From Rhizobium sp. CC-YZS058 (GTDB lineage: Bacteria; Pseudomonadota; Alphaproteobacteria; Rhizobiales; Rhizobiaceae), in the NCBI RefSeq assembly GCF_034720595.1, contig NZ_JAYESJ010000001.1, positions 3,891,001 to 3,955,000 of the forward strand: DNA of 64,000 nucleotides. Direction: 5' to 3'. The notes under the pieces were generated by a model. That model did not search any database, was not told the DNA's origin, and saw only the letters and a program-made list of their open reading frames with translations. Every line of letters begins with the position of its first letter. Within the stretch, counting starts at the first letter, position 1. Below, piece after piece: positions 1 through 9,208 of this stretch. Both the position numbers and the translations under genes were made by a program.

Positions 1-103
1 TCGGCAGCGGCAAAGTCTCGATGCGGCTGACCCGAATATGAGATCTTTCGAAATTGAACAGTCCGGCAATGCCTTAGTCACCGCACGGTCCGCCGCGAAA
101 AAC

Positions 104-118
104 TGGCATATAATTTGC
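104..118 (+). promoter_or_regulatory. putative sigma-54 (RpoN) promoter of the ureide operon
   Basis: The sequence TGGCAT-N5-TTGC lies 56 bases before the first start codon of the operon. The GG (105-106) and GC (117-118) dinucleotides are separated by exactly 10 bases, as RpoN-dependent -24/-12 elements require; the match to the consensus TGGCAC-N5-TTGC is one base off. RpoN commonly drives nitrogen-scavenging genes, which agrees with the hydrolase and importer genes downstream. No clear enhancer (NtrC-type) palindrome is visible in the 103 bases that remain upstream. Confidence 0.6.
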
Positions 119-173
119 GACAACACCTTCGAAGAGCCGGCGCATGGGGCGCGGCTTGTCGGAGGTCTGTTCC

Positions 174-1280
174 ATGCCTGCCTTTGAAATCTCCCGCCGC
201 TCGCTGCTGAAATCCGGTGCTGCGGGCCTTGCGGCCGCCACCCTGCCCCTCTCTTTCGCCCGCGCGCAGTCCGCCGTCACCGTCGGCATCGTCTATGTCG
301 GGCCGCGTGACGATTTCGGCTGGAATCAGGCCCATGCGGTGGCGGTCGAGGCGCTGAAGCAGGTTTCGGGTGTTACGGTCATCGAGGAGGAAAACGTTCC
401 GGAAACCGACGCGGTGTCGAAGTCGATGGAGTCGATGATCAATATCGACGGAGCCAACCTGATCCTCGCCACCTCCTTCGGCTACTACAAGCCCTTCGTG
501 CTCGATGCCGCCAGGAAATATCCGGACACCCAGTTCCGCCATGCCGCGCCGCTCTGGAGCAAGGACAGCGACCCGGCCAATGCCGGCTCCTACTTCCCCT
601 ATCTGAACCAGGCCCACTATGTGGATGGCGTGGCTGCCGGGCTCTCCGCCCCCTCCGGCAAGATCGGCTTCGTTGCCGCCAAGCCCATCCCCTCGGTCCT
701 CTCCAACATCAATTCCGTCCTGCTCGGCGCCCGCAGCGTCAATCCCAATGCGACCGTGCGGGTGATCTTTACCGGCGAGTGGTCGCTGCCCGTGCGCGAG
801 GCGGAAGCCACCAATGCCCTGGTCGATGCCGGCTGCGAGGTGATCACCTGCCATGTGGACAGCCCCAAGGTGGTGATCGAGACCGCCGAAGGCCGCGGCG
901 TGAAGACCTGCGGCCACAATGCCTCCCAAGCCCCGCTCGCGCCCAAGGGCTTCATCACCGGCGCGGAATACAAGTGGGAAACGATCTACAAGTCCTATGC
1001 CGCCGATATCGCCGCGGGCAGGACCCTGCCGAACTTCCTGGTCGGCGGCTTCGACAAGGACATGCTGCAGAACACCGCCTATGGCGCCGGCGCGACGCCG
1101 GAGGCGATCAAGGCGGCGGATGCGGCCCGCGCCGCGCTGGTCAAGGGCGAACCGATCTACAAGGGCACGCTGAAGGACAATACCGGCAAGGTCGTGGTCG
1201 ACAAGACCTATGACAATTACGACCCCTATCTCGACGGCATGAACTGGCTTCTGGACGGCGTGCAGGGCTCGATCACCTGA
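174..1280 (+). CDS. BMP-family ABC transporter substrate-binding protein
   Basis: Periplasmic binding protein of the basic membrane protein (BMP/Med, PF02608) family, whose members usually bind nucleosides, purines or related ring or ureide compounds. The N-terminus carries a twin-arginine-type signal (SRRSLLK at residues 7-13, hydrophobic stretch, then an Ala-rich cleavage region near residue 32). The mature part has the family's typical opening VGIVYVGPRDDFGWN. The start at 174 is chosen over an in-frame ATG at 144 because GGAGG sits 8 bases before it and the signal peptide then begins properly. It is the first gene of an operon with two permeases and an ATPase. The ligand is not known; the hydrolases downstream suggest biuret or a related nitrogen-rich compound. 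Confidence 0.9.
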   Translation: MPAFEISRRSLLKSGAAGLAAATLPLSFARAQSAVTVGIVYVGPRDDFGWNQAHAVAVEALKQVSGVTVIEEENVPETDAVSKSMESMINIDGANLILATSFGYYKPFVLDAARKYPDTQFRHAAPLWSKDSDPANAGSYFPYLNQAHYVDGVAAGLSAPSGKIGFVAAKPIPSVLSNINSVLLGARSVNPNATVRVIFTGEWSLPVREAEATNALVDAGCEVITCHVDSPKVVIETAEGRGVKTCGHNASQAPLAPKGFITGAEYKWETIYKSYAADIAAGRTLPNFLVGGFDKDMLQNTAYGAGATPEAIKAADAARAALVKGEPIYKGTLKDNTGKVVVDKTYDNYDPYLDGMNWLLDGVQGSIT

Positions 1281-1364
1281 CCGGCTTGCCGCTTCACGCC
1301 ACGCCGGGGCGCCCGTCCGCCCTGGCGACTTCTCTCCCTTGTTCAGCACCGACCGGAGACGCGC

Positions 1365-2480
1365 ATGACCGCCACGCTTGACACCGCCGCCCTGGCGCGC
1401 GCCGCGCGCGGACCATCGATCGGCACCTTGAAACTGGCCGAGGCGATCCTGATTCCGATCGGCGCGATCCTCGTCTCCGCCCTGCTCTTCGCCGTCTTCC
1501 TGCTGCTGCTCGGCAAATCGCCGCTGACCTTCTATGCGCTGATCTGGACCGGCGGCTTCGGCTCGGTCTTCTCCTCTCAGAACACGCTGCAGCGCGCCGC
1601 ACCGCTGATCCTCACCGGCCTCGCCTTCGCCATCCCCGCCCGCATCGGCCTGACGATGATCGGCGCGGAAGGGGCGCTGGTGCTCGGCGGCTTCGCGGCC
1701 GCCGCGGTGGCGATCCCGCTGGTCAGCGCCGCCGTGCCGCCGGTGCTCACCCTGCCGCTCATGGCCTTGGCCGCCATGGCAGCCGGCGGCTTCTGGCTGG
1801 GCTTGACCGGCTGGTTGCGGCACTATCGGGGTGTCAACGAGACCATCTCCTCGCTGCTCCTCTCCTATATCGCCATCGCCATTATGAACTTCTTCGTCGA
1901 AGGCGCGCTGCGCGACCCGGCTTCGGCCAACAAGCCCTCGACCATGCCGATCGGCGAGGCCTACAAGGTCGGCCCCATCCCGGGCACCGATGTGCACTGG
2001 GGCCTTGCCGCCGGCATCATCTTGGCGGTCGGTCTGCATGTGCTGATGACGCGGACCACCTATGGCTTTGCCGCCCGCATGACCGGCGGCAATCCCCGCG
2101 CCGCGCAGGCCCAGGGCCTGCCGGTCGGCTTCCTGCTCGTCTCGGCCTGCGTGATTGCCGGCGCCTGCGCCGGTCTTGCCGGGTTCTACGAGGTGGCGGC
2201 CATCCATGGGCAGGCCAATGCCTCGCTCGTCGCCGGTTATGGCTTCACCGGCATCCTCGTCGCCTTCCTCGCCAGGCAGACGCCGATCGCCATCATCCCC
2301 GTCGCCATCCTGTTCGGTGCGCTGGCCGCAGCCGGCGGCATCATCCAGCGGCGCATGGGCCTGCCGGATGCCACCGTGCTCGTGCTGCAGGGGCTGATCT
2401 TCGTCGTGCTCCTGACCAGCGAGACCATGTATGGCCGGATCGGCTTCCTTCAGCCCCGCAGCCTGGAGACCCGCACATGA
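1365..2480 (+). CDS. ABC transporter permease (BMP-type importer, subunit 1)
   Basis: Inner-membrane permease of the BPD_transp_2 (RbsC/YufP/NupP-like) family, 371 residues, with many hydrophobic helices. The family segment around GLTMIGAEGALVLGGF and the cytoplasmic region RMTGGNPRAAQAQGL, typical of nucleoside and purine permeases, are visible. A GGAG precedes the ATG. The last codon overlaps the start of the next permease as ATGA (2477-2480), so the two heterodimer partners are probably translationally coupled. Together with the binding protein at 174 and the ATPase at 4191 it makes a complete importer. Confidence 0.9.
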   Translation: MTATLDTAALARAARGPSIGTLKLAEAILIPIGAILVSALLFAVFLLLLGKSPLTFYALIWTGGFGSVFSSQNTLQRAAPLILTGLAFAIPARIGLTMIGAEGALVLGGFAAAAVAIPLVSAAVPPVLTLPLMALAAMAAGGFWLGLTGWLRHYRGVNETISSLLLSYIAIAIMNFFVEGALRDPASANKPSTMPIGEAYKVGPIPGTDVHWGLAAGIILAVGLHVLMTRTTYGFAARMTGGNPRAAQAQGLPVGFLLVSACVIAGACAGLAGFYEVAAIHGQANASLVAGYGFTGILVAFLARQTPIAIIPVAILFGALAAAGGIIQRRMGLPDATVLVLQGLIFVVLLTSETMYGRIGFLQPRSLETRT

Positions 2481-3394
2481 ACGATCTGCTCGTCACCGCC
2501 CTCATCGCCATGCTCGGCGGCGCGATCCGCGTCTCGACCCCCTTCATGTTCGTGGCGCTCGGCGAATGCCTCACCGAGAAGTCGGGCCGGGTCAATCTGG
2601 GGCTTGAGGGGTCGCTGGTGCTCGGCGCCATGGTCGCCTATGCGGGCTCCTACCTCACCGGCAGCCCCTGGCTCGGCGTCATCGGTGCTGGCCTGGCCGG
2701 CATGGTGCTCGGCGCCATTCATGGCTTTCTCTGCCGCCTGCCGCGCGTCAACGACATGGCGGTCGGCATCGCCATCATGAGCTTTGGCACCGGGCTCGCC
2801 TTCTTCTTCGGCAAGCCCTTCATCCAGCCAAGTGCGCCCAGGCTCGATGCCATCCCGCTCGGCGGCTGGACTGGCGATCCGCGCCTTGCCCAGGCGCTGG
2901 AAATCAACCCGCTGTTCTTCGTGGGCCTGGCGCTCGGCATCTTCCTCTGGTGGGCACTGAACAACACCCGCTTTGGCCTGATCGTGCGGATGACCGGCGA
3001 CAGCGCCGCCTCCGCCAAGGCGATGGGCGTCTCGGTCGATCTCGTCCGCTTCCTCGCCACCGCCACCGGCGGCTTCATGGCCGGCATCGGCGGCGCCTTC
3101 CTCTCGCTCTATTATCCCGGCTCCTGGAACCAGGGGCTTTCCTCCGGCCAAGGCCTGATGGCCGTGGCGCTGGTCATCTTCGCGCGCTGGAAGCCGCTGC
3201 GCTGCCTGGCGGCCGCCCTGCTGTTCGGCGCGGCCGGCGCGCTCGGGCCGGCGCTGCAGTCGATCGGCATTTCCCAGGGCTACTACTTCTTCAACGCCGC
3301 CCCCTACATCCTCACCCTCTTCATCATGATCGCCTCCGCCCAGTCGAAATCCGCCGCGCGCGAAGTGCCCGGCGAATTGTCGATCAACCGTTGA
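2477..3394 (+). CDS. ABC transporter permease (BMP-type importer, subunit 2)
   Basis: Second permease of the BPD_transp_2 family (YufQ/NupQ-like), 305 residues. Hallmarks are the early segment [20 protein letters not shown] and the motif [16 protein letters not shown], both typical of the shorter partner of these pairs. It overlaps the preceding permease by four bases and is followed after 26 bases by the biuret hydrolase gene, so transporter and catabolic genes are interleaved in one transcription unit. Confidence 0.9.
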   Translation: MNDLLVTALIAMLGGAIRVSTPFMFVALGECLTEKSGRVNLGLEGSLVLGAMVAYAGSYLTGSPWLGVIGAGLAGMVLGAIHGFLCRLPRVNDMAVGIAIMSFGTGLAFFFGKPFIQPSAPRLDAIPLGGWTGDPRLAQALEINPLFFVGLALGIFLWWALNNTRFGLIVRMTGDSAASAKAMGVSVDLVRFLATATGGFMAGIGGAFLSLYYPGSWNQGLSSGQGLMAVALVIFARWKPLRCLAAALLFGAAGALGPALQSIGISQGYYFFNAAPYILTLFIMIASAQSKSAAREVPGELSINR

Positions 3395-3420
3395 CGACGC
3401 GCCGCGCAAGGGAGACCGCC

Positions 3421-4194
3421 ATGGCCACGCCGAAACCCGATACACTGGATGAACGCATTGCCGGAGCCCTGGTGCCGGGCGGCACGACGCTCGACGCCGA
3501 CCCCTATCCCTGGCCCTTCGACGGCGATTGGGGCCCGCACAACACGGCGCTGATCGTCATCGACATGCAGACGGACTTCTGCGCGCCGGGCGGCTATGTC
3601 GACAGCATGGGCTATGACATCTCGCTGACCCGCGCGCCGATCGAGCCCATCCAGCGCGTGCTGGCCGCCATGCGCGCCGCCGGCTACCCGATCCTTCACA
3701 CCCGCGAAGGCCACAAGCCGGATCTCTCCGACCTGCCGGCGAACAAGCGCTGGCGCTCGCAGCGCATCGGCGCCGGCATCGGCGACCAGGGCCCCTGCGG
3801 CCGCATTCTGGTGCGCGGCGAGCCGGGCTGGGAAATCATCCCCGAACTGCAGCCGGAGCCCGGCGAGCCGATCATCGACAAGCCCGGCAAGGGCTCCTTT
3901 CTCGCCACCGATCTCGAGCTGACGCTTGCCACCCGCCGCATCCGCAACATCGTGCTGACCGGCGTCACCACCGATGTCTGCGTCCACACCACCATGCGCG
4001 ACGCCAACGACCGCGGCTATGAATGCCTGCTGCTGGAAGACTGCTGCGCCGCCACCAAGCGGCAAAACCATCTGGCGGCGATCGACATGATCAAGATGCA
4101 GGGCGGCGTCTTCGGCGCCGTTGCCACCTCCGACGACTTCATTGCCGCCCTTCCTTCGAAGCGCCCGGGCGCCGTCAAGGGGGCTGCCGCATGA
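3421..4194 (+). CDS. biuH: biuret amidohydrolase (isochorismatase-like cysteine hydrolase)
   Basis: Cytoplasmic hydrolase predicted to split biuret into allophanate and ammonia. The isochorismatase-fold triad is visible as Asp48 (VIDMQTDF), Lys154 ([10 protein letters not shown]) and Cys187 (TTDVCVHTT). From memory of the characterised Rhizobium leguminosarum BiuH (Asp36, Lys142, Cys175, substrate-binding Gln215), all four positions here are offset by exactly +12 (Gln227 is the fourth), so the alignment needs no gap. The segment [13 protein letters not shown] followed by GPCGRIL also matches my recollection of that enzyme. GGGAG precedes the ATG, and the stop overlaps the ATPase start as ATGA. 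No allophanate hydrolase is encoded in the window, so the product must be handled elsewhere. The alternative, a RutB-like ureidoacrylate hydrolase, is less likely. Confidence 0.85.
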   Translation: MATPKPDTLDERIAGALVPGGTTLDADPYPWPFDGDWGPHNTALIVIDMQTDFCAPGGYVDSMGYDISLTRAPIEPIQRVLAAMRAAGYPILHTREGHKPDLSDLPANKRWRSQRIGAGIGDQGPCGRILVRGEPGWEIIPELQPEPGEPIIDKPGKGSFLATDLELTLATRRIRNIVLTGVTTDVCVHTTMRDANDRGYECLLLEDCCAATKRQNHLAAIDMIKMQGGVFGAVATSDDFIAALPSKRPGAVKGAAA

Positions 4195-5729
4195 GCGCGC
4201 TCGCCACCGCAGCCGCACCGCCGCGCGCGCCGTCGCTCACCGTGTCCGGCATGACCAAGACCTTCGGCCGCTTCACCGCGCTCGACGCGGTTTCGCTCTC
4301 GGTCAAGGCCGGCTCCTTCCATGCCCTGCTCGGCGAAAACGGCGCCGGCAAATCCACCCTCGTCAAGTGCATCATGGGCTTCTACACGCCTGACCGCGGG
4401 TCGATGACGCTCGATGGGATGCCGATCGAGGTGAAGAGCCCGCGCGATGCGCTGGCCCAGGGCATCGGCATGGTCTACCAGCACTTCACCCTCGTCCCCT
4501 GCCTGACGGCGGCGGAAAACCTTGTGATCTCCCGGGCCGATACGCCGGCGGTGATCGACTGGGCCAGGGAGAAGAAGGCGCTTGCCGGTTTCATGGAGAC
4601 CATGCCCTTCGCCGTACCGCTCAATGCCCAGGTCTCCTCGCTTTCGGCCGGCGAGAAGCAGAAGCTCGAGATCCTCAAGCTCCTCTATCTCGGCCAGCGC
4701 TTCATGATTCTCGACGAGCCGACCTCGGTGCTGACCCCCGGCGAGGCGGACGAGATGCTGGGCCTGCTTCGCGGCATGACCGAGCGCGGCGAGATCACCG
4801 TCTTGATGATCTCCCACAAGTTTCGGGAGGTCAAAAGCTTCTGCGACCATTTCACCGTGCTGCGCCGTGGGCGGCTGACCGGCGAAGGCGATGCGCAGAG
4901 CGCGAGCGTGGCCGAGATGAGCCGGATGATGATCGGCGATACGCAGGTGCGCGAACGTGCCGTGCGCGCCGTGGTCGAGAAGAAGCCGGACGTGCTCGAT
5001 CTCGCTGGCATCTTTGCCGAGGACGACCAGGGTCTGCCCGCCGTCCATGCGATCAACCTGAAGGTTAAGGGCGGCGAGGTGGTGGGCATCGCCGGCGTCT
5101 CGGGCAACGGCCAGAGCGCGCTGGTGGAGGTGCTCTCCGGCCAGCGGCCGATGACGACGGGCGAGATTCGCGTCAACGGCAAGGAGTTTCGGCCGAAGCG
5201 CGGGGATTTCGACCGGTTCAAGGTGTTCGGCCTGCCGGAGGAACCGTTGAAGAACGCGACCGCGCCGCGCATGAGCGTGGCGGAAAACATTGCCTTCCGC
5301 ACCTTCGACAAGCCGCCGATCACCCGCTTCGGCTGGTGGATGAGCCCGCGCATCCTGCGCCGCCATGGCGAGGCGCTGATCGCCCGCTACAATGTCCGCA
5401 CCACCTCGCCGGATGCGCCGATCGAGGCGCTGTCTGGCGGCAATGTGCAGCGGGCCGTGCTGGCGCGCGAACTTTCGGGCGATGTCGATGTGCTGATCGT
5501 CGCCAATCCCTGTTTCGGCCTCGACTTCGCCTCCGTCGCCGATATCCGCTCGCAGATCATGGAGGCACGCAATCGCGGCGCGGCGGTGCTGCTGGTTTCG
5601 GAAGATCTGGACGAGATCCTGGAACTGGCGGACCGGGTGGCCGTCATGTCCGGCGGCACGATCTCCTATGTCGCGCCGATCGAGGAAACCGACCGCAACA
5701 CGATCGGCCAGCATATGGCGGGGCATTGA
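4191..5729 (+). CDS. ABC transporter ATP-binding protein (tandem ATPase, BMP-type importer)
   Basis: Energises the importer formed with the two permeases at 1365 and 2477. It is a fused double ATPase of about 512 residues, usual for sugar and nucleoside importers. The first half has an intact Walker A (GENGAGKST, residues 48-56), signature [11 protein letters not shown] and Walker B MILDEPTS. In the second half the Walker A is degenerate (GVSGNGQS, no lysine) while the signature [12 protein letters not shown] remains, as is normal in this family. The start at 4191 forms an ATGA overlap with biuH; an open frame extends further upstream but lies inside biuH. Confidence 0.92.
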   Translation: MSALATAAAPPRAPSLTVSGMTKTFGRFTALDAVSLSVKAGSFHALLGENGAGKSTLVKCIMGFYTPDRGSMTLDGMPIEVKSPRDALAQGIGMVYQHFTLVPCLTAAENLVISRADTPAVIDWAREKKALAGFMETMPFAVPLNAQVSSLSAGEKQKLEILKLLYLGQRFMILDEPTSVLTPGEADEMLGLLRGMTERGEITVLMISHKFREVKSFCDHFTVLRRGRLTGEGDAQSASVAEMSRMMIGDTQVRERAVRAVVEKKPDVLDLAGIFAEDDQGLPAVHAINLKVKGGEVVGIAGVSGNGQSALVEVLSGQRPMTTGEIRVNGKEFRPKRGDFDRFKVFGLPEEPLKNATAPRMSVAENIAFRTFDKPPITRFGWWMSPRILRRHGEALIARYNVRTTSPDAPIEALSGGNVQRAVLARELSGDVDVLIVANPCFGLDFASVADIRSQIMEARNRGAAVLLVSEDLDEILELADRVAVMSGGTISYVAPIEETDRNTIGQHMAGH

Positions 5730-5730
5730 G

Positions 5731-6411
5731 ATGATCTCCGTTCCCGCCCGCCCCTATGCCTATCCGCTCGACCCGGCGCATACGGCGCTGGTCGTCATCG
5801 ACATGCAGCGCGACTTCATCGAGAAGGGCGGCTTCGGCGACAGTCTCGGCAACGACGTCGCCCGGTTGGACGCGATCGTGCCGACCGTGGCGGCGCTGAT
5901 CGGCCTGTTCCGCCGGGAAGGCTGGCTCGTCATCCACACACGCGAGGCGCACAAGCCCGACCTTTCCGATTGCCCGCCCGCCAAGATCCGCCGCGGCAAC
6001 CCGTCGCTCAAGATCGGCGAAGCCGGCGCCATGGGCCGGCTGCTCGTCAGCGGCGAGCCCGGCAACGCGATCCTGCCCGCCCTGGCCCCTATTGCCGGCG
6101 AGATCGCCATCGACAAGCCGGGCAAGGGCATGTTCCACGCGACCGGCATCGAAAAGGCCCTTGAGGAGCGCGGTATCACCCATCTGGTCTTCGCGGGTGT
6201 TACCACCGAAGTCTGCGTGCAGACCTCCATGCGCGAGGCGAATGATCGCGGCTATGAGTGCCTGCTGATCGAAGACGCCACGGAAAGCTATTTCGCTCAG
6301 TTCAAGCAGGCGGCGATCGAGATGATCATTGCCCAGGGAGGAATCGTCGGCTGGGCGACGCCGCTTGCGGCGCTCGAGGATGCAGTGGAGCAGGCAAGGC
6401 AGGAGACATAG
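5731..6411 (+). CDS. second isochorismatase-like cysteine hydrolase (BiuH paralogue)
   Basis: Amidohydrolase of the same family as biuH, 226 residues. The triad is Asp24 (VIDMQRDF), Lys129 (IDKPGKGMF) and Cys162 (TTEVCVQTS), and the Gln that contacts substrate in BiuH is kept (Gln202). It lacks biuH's [13 protein letters not shown] segment, having [15 protein letters not shown] there, and it is shorter at the N-terminus, so its substrate probably differs: a longer or related ureide such as triuret, carboxybiuret or ureidoacrylate is possible. The gene begins one base after the ATPase stop and is followed after four bases by the cyclo-ligase-like gene. Family is certain, substrate is not. Confidence 0.85.
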   Translation: MISVPARPYAYPLDPAHTALVVIDMQRDFIEKGGFGDSLGNDVARLDAIVPTVAALIGLFRREGWLVIHTREAHKPDLSDCPPAKIRRGNPSLKIGEAGAMGRLLVSGEPGNAILPALAPIAGEIAIDKPGKGMFHATGIEKALEERGITHLVFAGVTTEVCVQTSMREANDRGYECLLIEDATESYFAQFKQAAIEMIIAQGGIVGWATPLAALEDAVEQARQET

Positions 6412-6415
6412 GATC

Positions 6416-7189
6416 ATGAGCGAGCGTGGACGCTGGGCAGGACGCCATGCCGGCAAGGACAGGGTGCGGGAGCGGGTGTGGACGATGCTGGAGGAGACCG
6501 GCATCGCCATCGGCCCGGCGGGGAGCATGATCCCCAATTTCGCGGGCGCCGACATGGCGGCCTTCTTCCTGGCGCAGACGCCGGAATGGAAGACGGCGCG
6601 GACGGTCAAGACCAATCCCGATGCGGCGCAGATGCCGATCCGGCTGCGGGCGCTCTATGAGGGCAAGACGGTCTATGCGCCGGTGCCCTATCTAACCCGG
6701 GACTTTCCCTATCTGCGCATCGATCCTGTCCGGATGAGCGCCATGGGCATCTCCTACGAACTCGCAGCGACCGCGCAAGGCTTTGTCGACCATGGGGAGC
6801 GGATCGGCTTCGAGGCGGTGGAGCGGCTCGATTTCTGCGTGGTCGGCTCGGTCGCCGTCAGCCGCACCGGCGGGCGGACCGGCAAGGGCGCAGGCTTTGC
6901 CGATCTTGAAACCGCGATCTTCCAGGAACTCGGCCTCCTTCCCGCCACGACGCCGATCGTCACCACCGTGCATTCCTGCCAGCTGGTGCCGGATGCCGAT
7001 GTGGTCATGGAGCCGCATGATGCGCCGCTCGACATGATCGCCACGCAGAGCGAGCTGATCATCACCGAATGCCGGCGCGCCCGTCCAGAAGGGGTCGATT
7101 GGGAGCGGATCCGCCCGGACCAGTTCGCCACCATCCCGTTTCTGACCGAGCTGCGCAGCCGCATGCTGGCGCGGCGGAGGGCGATCTGA
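6416..7189 (+). CDS. 5-formyltetrahydrofolate cyclo-ligase-like protein
   Basis: Member of the 5-FTHF cyclo-ligase/COG0212 family. The glycine-rich, acid-ended loop [14 protein letters not shown] (about residues 155-170 of 257) is the family's nucleotide and substrate-binding signature. Classical cyclo-ligase is about 190 residues; this longer form resembles the MTHFSD-type paralogues that turn up in catabolic operons with unknown roles. The ATG at 6416 is chosen because it follows the previous stop closely and has a GGAG upstream; in-frame codons further upstream fall inside the preceding gene. The stop overlaps the next start (TGATG). A folate role is unproven here. Confidence 0.7.
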   Translation: MSERGRWAGRHAGKDRVRERVWTMLEETGIAIGPAGSMIPNFAGADMAAFFLAQTPEWKTARTVKTNPDAAQMPIRLRALYEGKTVYAPVPYLTRDFPYLRIDPVRMSAMGISYELAATAQGFVDHGERIGFEAVERLDFCVVGSVAVSRTGGRTGKGAGFADLETAIFQELGLLPATTPIVTTVHSCQLVPDADVVMEPHDAPLDMIATQSELIITECRRARPEGVDWERIRPDQFATIPFLTELRSRMLARRRAI

Positions 7190-7563
7190 TGCGCCTCAAC
7201 GACCCGGCAACCCTGCAGGCGGTGGAAGAGGCCTTTGCGGCCTATGAGACGGCGCTTCTTGCCAATGACAATGCAACGCTCGCCGGCTTCTTCCTCGACA
7301 GTCCGGTCACCCTGCGCTATGGCCTTGCCGATCTGCAGCATGGCTATGACGAGATCGTCGCCTTTCGCGCGACGCAGGCGCCCTTTTCCCGCCGGCTCGA
7401 GCGGACGGTCATCACCACCTACGGGCTGGATGCCGCCACCGCCTCGACGCTGTTCCGGAGAGACGATGCGCCGGGGCAGATCGGCCGGCAGATGCAGACC
7501 TGGGTGCGCACCGCCGATGGCTGGAAGGTTGCGGCCGCCCATGTGAGCATGATGGACGGATAG
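7189..7563 (+). CDS. HpxZ/AtzH-like (DUF3225) protein
   Basis: Small 124-residue protein with the cystatin/NTF2-like fold of the oxalurate-catabolism protein HpxZ and of AtzH. The family's features RYGLADLQHGYDEIVAFR and the terminal WKVAAAHVSMM are visible. In known systems these proteins accompany amidases acting on oxalurate or on 1-carboxybiuret (the AtzE/AtzG system), so its presence beside biuH supports a biuret, cyanurate or ureide theme. Start and previous stop share one base (TGATG at 7187-7191). No amidase-signature AtzE homologue is present in the window. Confidence 0.75.
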   Translation: MRLNDPATLQAVEEAFAAYETALLANDNATLAGFFLDSPVTLRYGLADLQHGYDEIVAFRATQAPFSRRLERTVITTYGLDAATASTLFRRDDAPGQIGRQMQTWVRTADGWKVAAAHVSMMDG

Positions 7564-7567
7564 GACC

Positions 7568-8218
7568 TTGCACACACCCCTCGGCCGAACCTCGACCGAA
7601 GACATTCGCCGGCAGTTGTCGGAGCGGATCATCAGCGGCGCCCTGCCGCCGGATGCCGTTCTCGACGAAACGCAGCTGGCGGCGGAGTTCTCGGTCTCGC
7701 GCACGCCGGTGCGCGAGGCGCTGAAGCTTCTCGCGGCCAGCGGCCTGGTGCGGCAGAAGCCGCATGGCCGCACGCGCGTCGCCCGCCCGGACGCTGCGGA
7801 CCTGCGCGGCATGTTCGAACTGATGGGCCATCTGGAAGCCCTGTCGGCCGAGCTTTCGGCCCGCCGCATGAGCGCGGCGGCACGCAACCGGCTGGACGCG
7901 CTGCATCAGGACATGGCCGTAATGGTCTGCGAGGGCGATGTGCAGGCCTATATCCGCGCCAACGAGGCCTTTCACGAGGCGATCTATGCCGGTGCGCAGA
8001 ACGCCTATCTGGAAGAGGTGACGAAGAGCACCCGCCAGCGGCTGCAGCCCTTTCGCCGCGCCCAGTTTTCCGGCCTGAACCGCCTCGCCCGCTCGCATGC
8101 CGAGCACGGACACATCGTCGAAGCGATTCTTCGCGGCGAGGCGGAGGAGGCCGGCCGGCGCATGGCCGACCATATCCTCATCGTCGAGGATGCCTGGAAC
8201 GAGTTTGCCGGCGGTTGA
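7568..8218 (+). CDS. GntR-family (FadR/FCD) transcriptional regulator
   Basis: Likely local regulator of the operon; last gene, four bases after the HpxZ-like stop, starting with TTG. The N-terminal winged helix contains LDETQLAAEFSVSRTPVREALKLL, the GntR recognition region, and the C-terminal half is an all-helical FCD ligand-binding domain with the metal-binding pattern (FHEAIY and the later HGHIVEAIL). FCD regulators usually sense carboxylic acids or related metabolites and act as repressors. Being inside the operon it would autoregulate; whether it acts together with the sigma-54 promoter upstream is unknown. Confidence 0.9.
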   Translation: MHTPLGRTSTEDIRRQLSERIISGALPPDAVLDETQLAAEFSVSRTPVREALKLLAASGLVRQKPHGRTRVARPDAADLRGMFELMGHLEALSAELSARRMSAAARNRLDALHQDMAVMVCEGDVQAYIRANEAFHEAIYAGAQNAYLEEVTKSTRQRLQPFRRAQFSGLNRLARSHAEHGHIVEAILRGEAEEAGRRMADHILIVEDAWNEFAGG

Positions 8219-8230
8219 GACCGTCCCGGC

Positions 8231-9208
8231 TTAGGGTTTTAGCCAATCCAGCCAGTCCCGCATCAGCAGATGCGCAATGGCGCCCTTCGGCGGCGAGCCG
8301 CGCTCGCCGTCCTCCAGCGGCTGCCCGGTATTGTGGGCCAGCATGGCGCGGGTCTCCGCCCGCGTGAACCAGCGGCAGTCCTCGAGCTCGAGTTCGTCGC
8401 GGTGGATGTCGCGCGACTTCGCCTCCGCATAGCAGCCGATCATCAGGCTGTGGGGCATGGGCCAGGGCTGGGAGGCATGGTAGCGCACCCGGCCGGTCTT
8501 GATGCCGGATTCCTCCAGCGTTTCGCGACGCACCGCCGCTTCGATCGTTTCACCGGGCTCGAGAAAGCCTGCCAGGCAGGAATACATGCCGGGTGGAAAA
8601 TGCGGGCTGCGGCCGAGCAGGCAGAGATCGCGCTCCACATCGATCGTCAGCATGATGACGACCGGATCGGTGCGGGGAAAGGCCAGATGCCCGCAGGCCG
8701 TACAGACCCGGCGATAGCCGCCGCCCTTGGCCTCCATCGGCCCACCGCATTTGCCGCAGAATCGGTTGGTGGCATTCCAGGAGATCAGGCTGGAGGCCTG
8801 GGCAAACTGGCCGAGCAACGCATCGCCGATCATCGCCTGGCGGAAAAGGGTGCGGCCATCGGCAAGCTTGTAGTCGCTTGCCAGCGTCTCCTCGCTCTGG
8901 CGCACCGGCACAGCAAGGCGCGGTTCGCCGGAGGGCAGGAAGCCGAGCAGCACCGCATCCTCGAGCACGGGATCGAGCCCGGCCAGTTCATAGGGCGCGA
9001 AGAGCGGGTCGATCACCTGCTCGTCATGCTTGACCACGAGCTTGCCCTCCGCGAAGGCGAAGAGATGGGCCCCTTCGGCAGCCAAGGCCTGCTCCAGGCA
9101 ATCATCCGCACGGTTCTCCGATTGCCGGTCGAGCGTGTTGCCGGCAAACGCCACCAGCGTGCTCGGCTCCGGGTGCGGGCCGGCGAGGTCGAACATGGCG
9201 CCCGTCAT
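8231..9208 (-). CDS. nudC: NAD(+) diphosphatase NudC (NADH pyrophosphatase)
   Basis: Nudix hydrolase that splits NAD(H) into NMN(H) and AMP; the family also removes NAD caps from RNA. 325 residues. The order of elements is typical: N-terminal domain, a four-cysteine zinc ribbon (CGKCGG and CTACG), the Nudix box (GFLEPGETIEAAVRRETLEE plus SG), and SQPWPMP, the specificity motif of NADH pyrophosphatases. The start at 9208 has AGGAGAGC upstream and overlaps the stop of the HIT gene as ATGA; the open frame reading further upstream is that of another gene's DNA and is ignored. It converges on the GntR gene. Confidence 0.95.
   Translation of the reverse strand: MTGAMFDLAGPHPEPSTLVAFAGNTLDRQSENRADDCLEQALAAEGAHLFAFAEGKLVVKHDEQVIDPLFAPYELAGLDPVLEDAVLLGFLPSGEPRLAVPVRQSEETLASDYKLADGRTLFRQAMIGDALLGQFAQASSLISWNATNRFCGKCGGPMEAKGGGYRRVCTACGHLAFPRTDPVVIMLTIDVERDLCLLGRSPHFPPGMYSCLAGFLEPGETIEAAVRRETLEESGIKTGRVRYHASQPWPMPHSLMIGCYAEAKSRDIHRDELELEDCRWFTRAETRAMLAHNTGQPLEDGERGSPPKGAIAHLLMRDWLDWLKP

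Noticed and set aside
78..2207. Long open frame on the minus strand (about 709 codons) opposite the BMP and permease genes
   Set aside because: Low-complexity Gly/Arg/Asp composition, no domain, and antisense to well-supported genes; typical of GC-rich shadow frames.
4017..5726. Minus-strand open frame across the ABC ATPase gene
   Set aside because: Composition is His/Arg/Leu-rich shadow, no start signal, covered by a certain gene.
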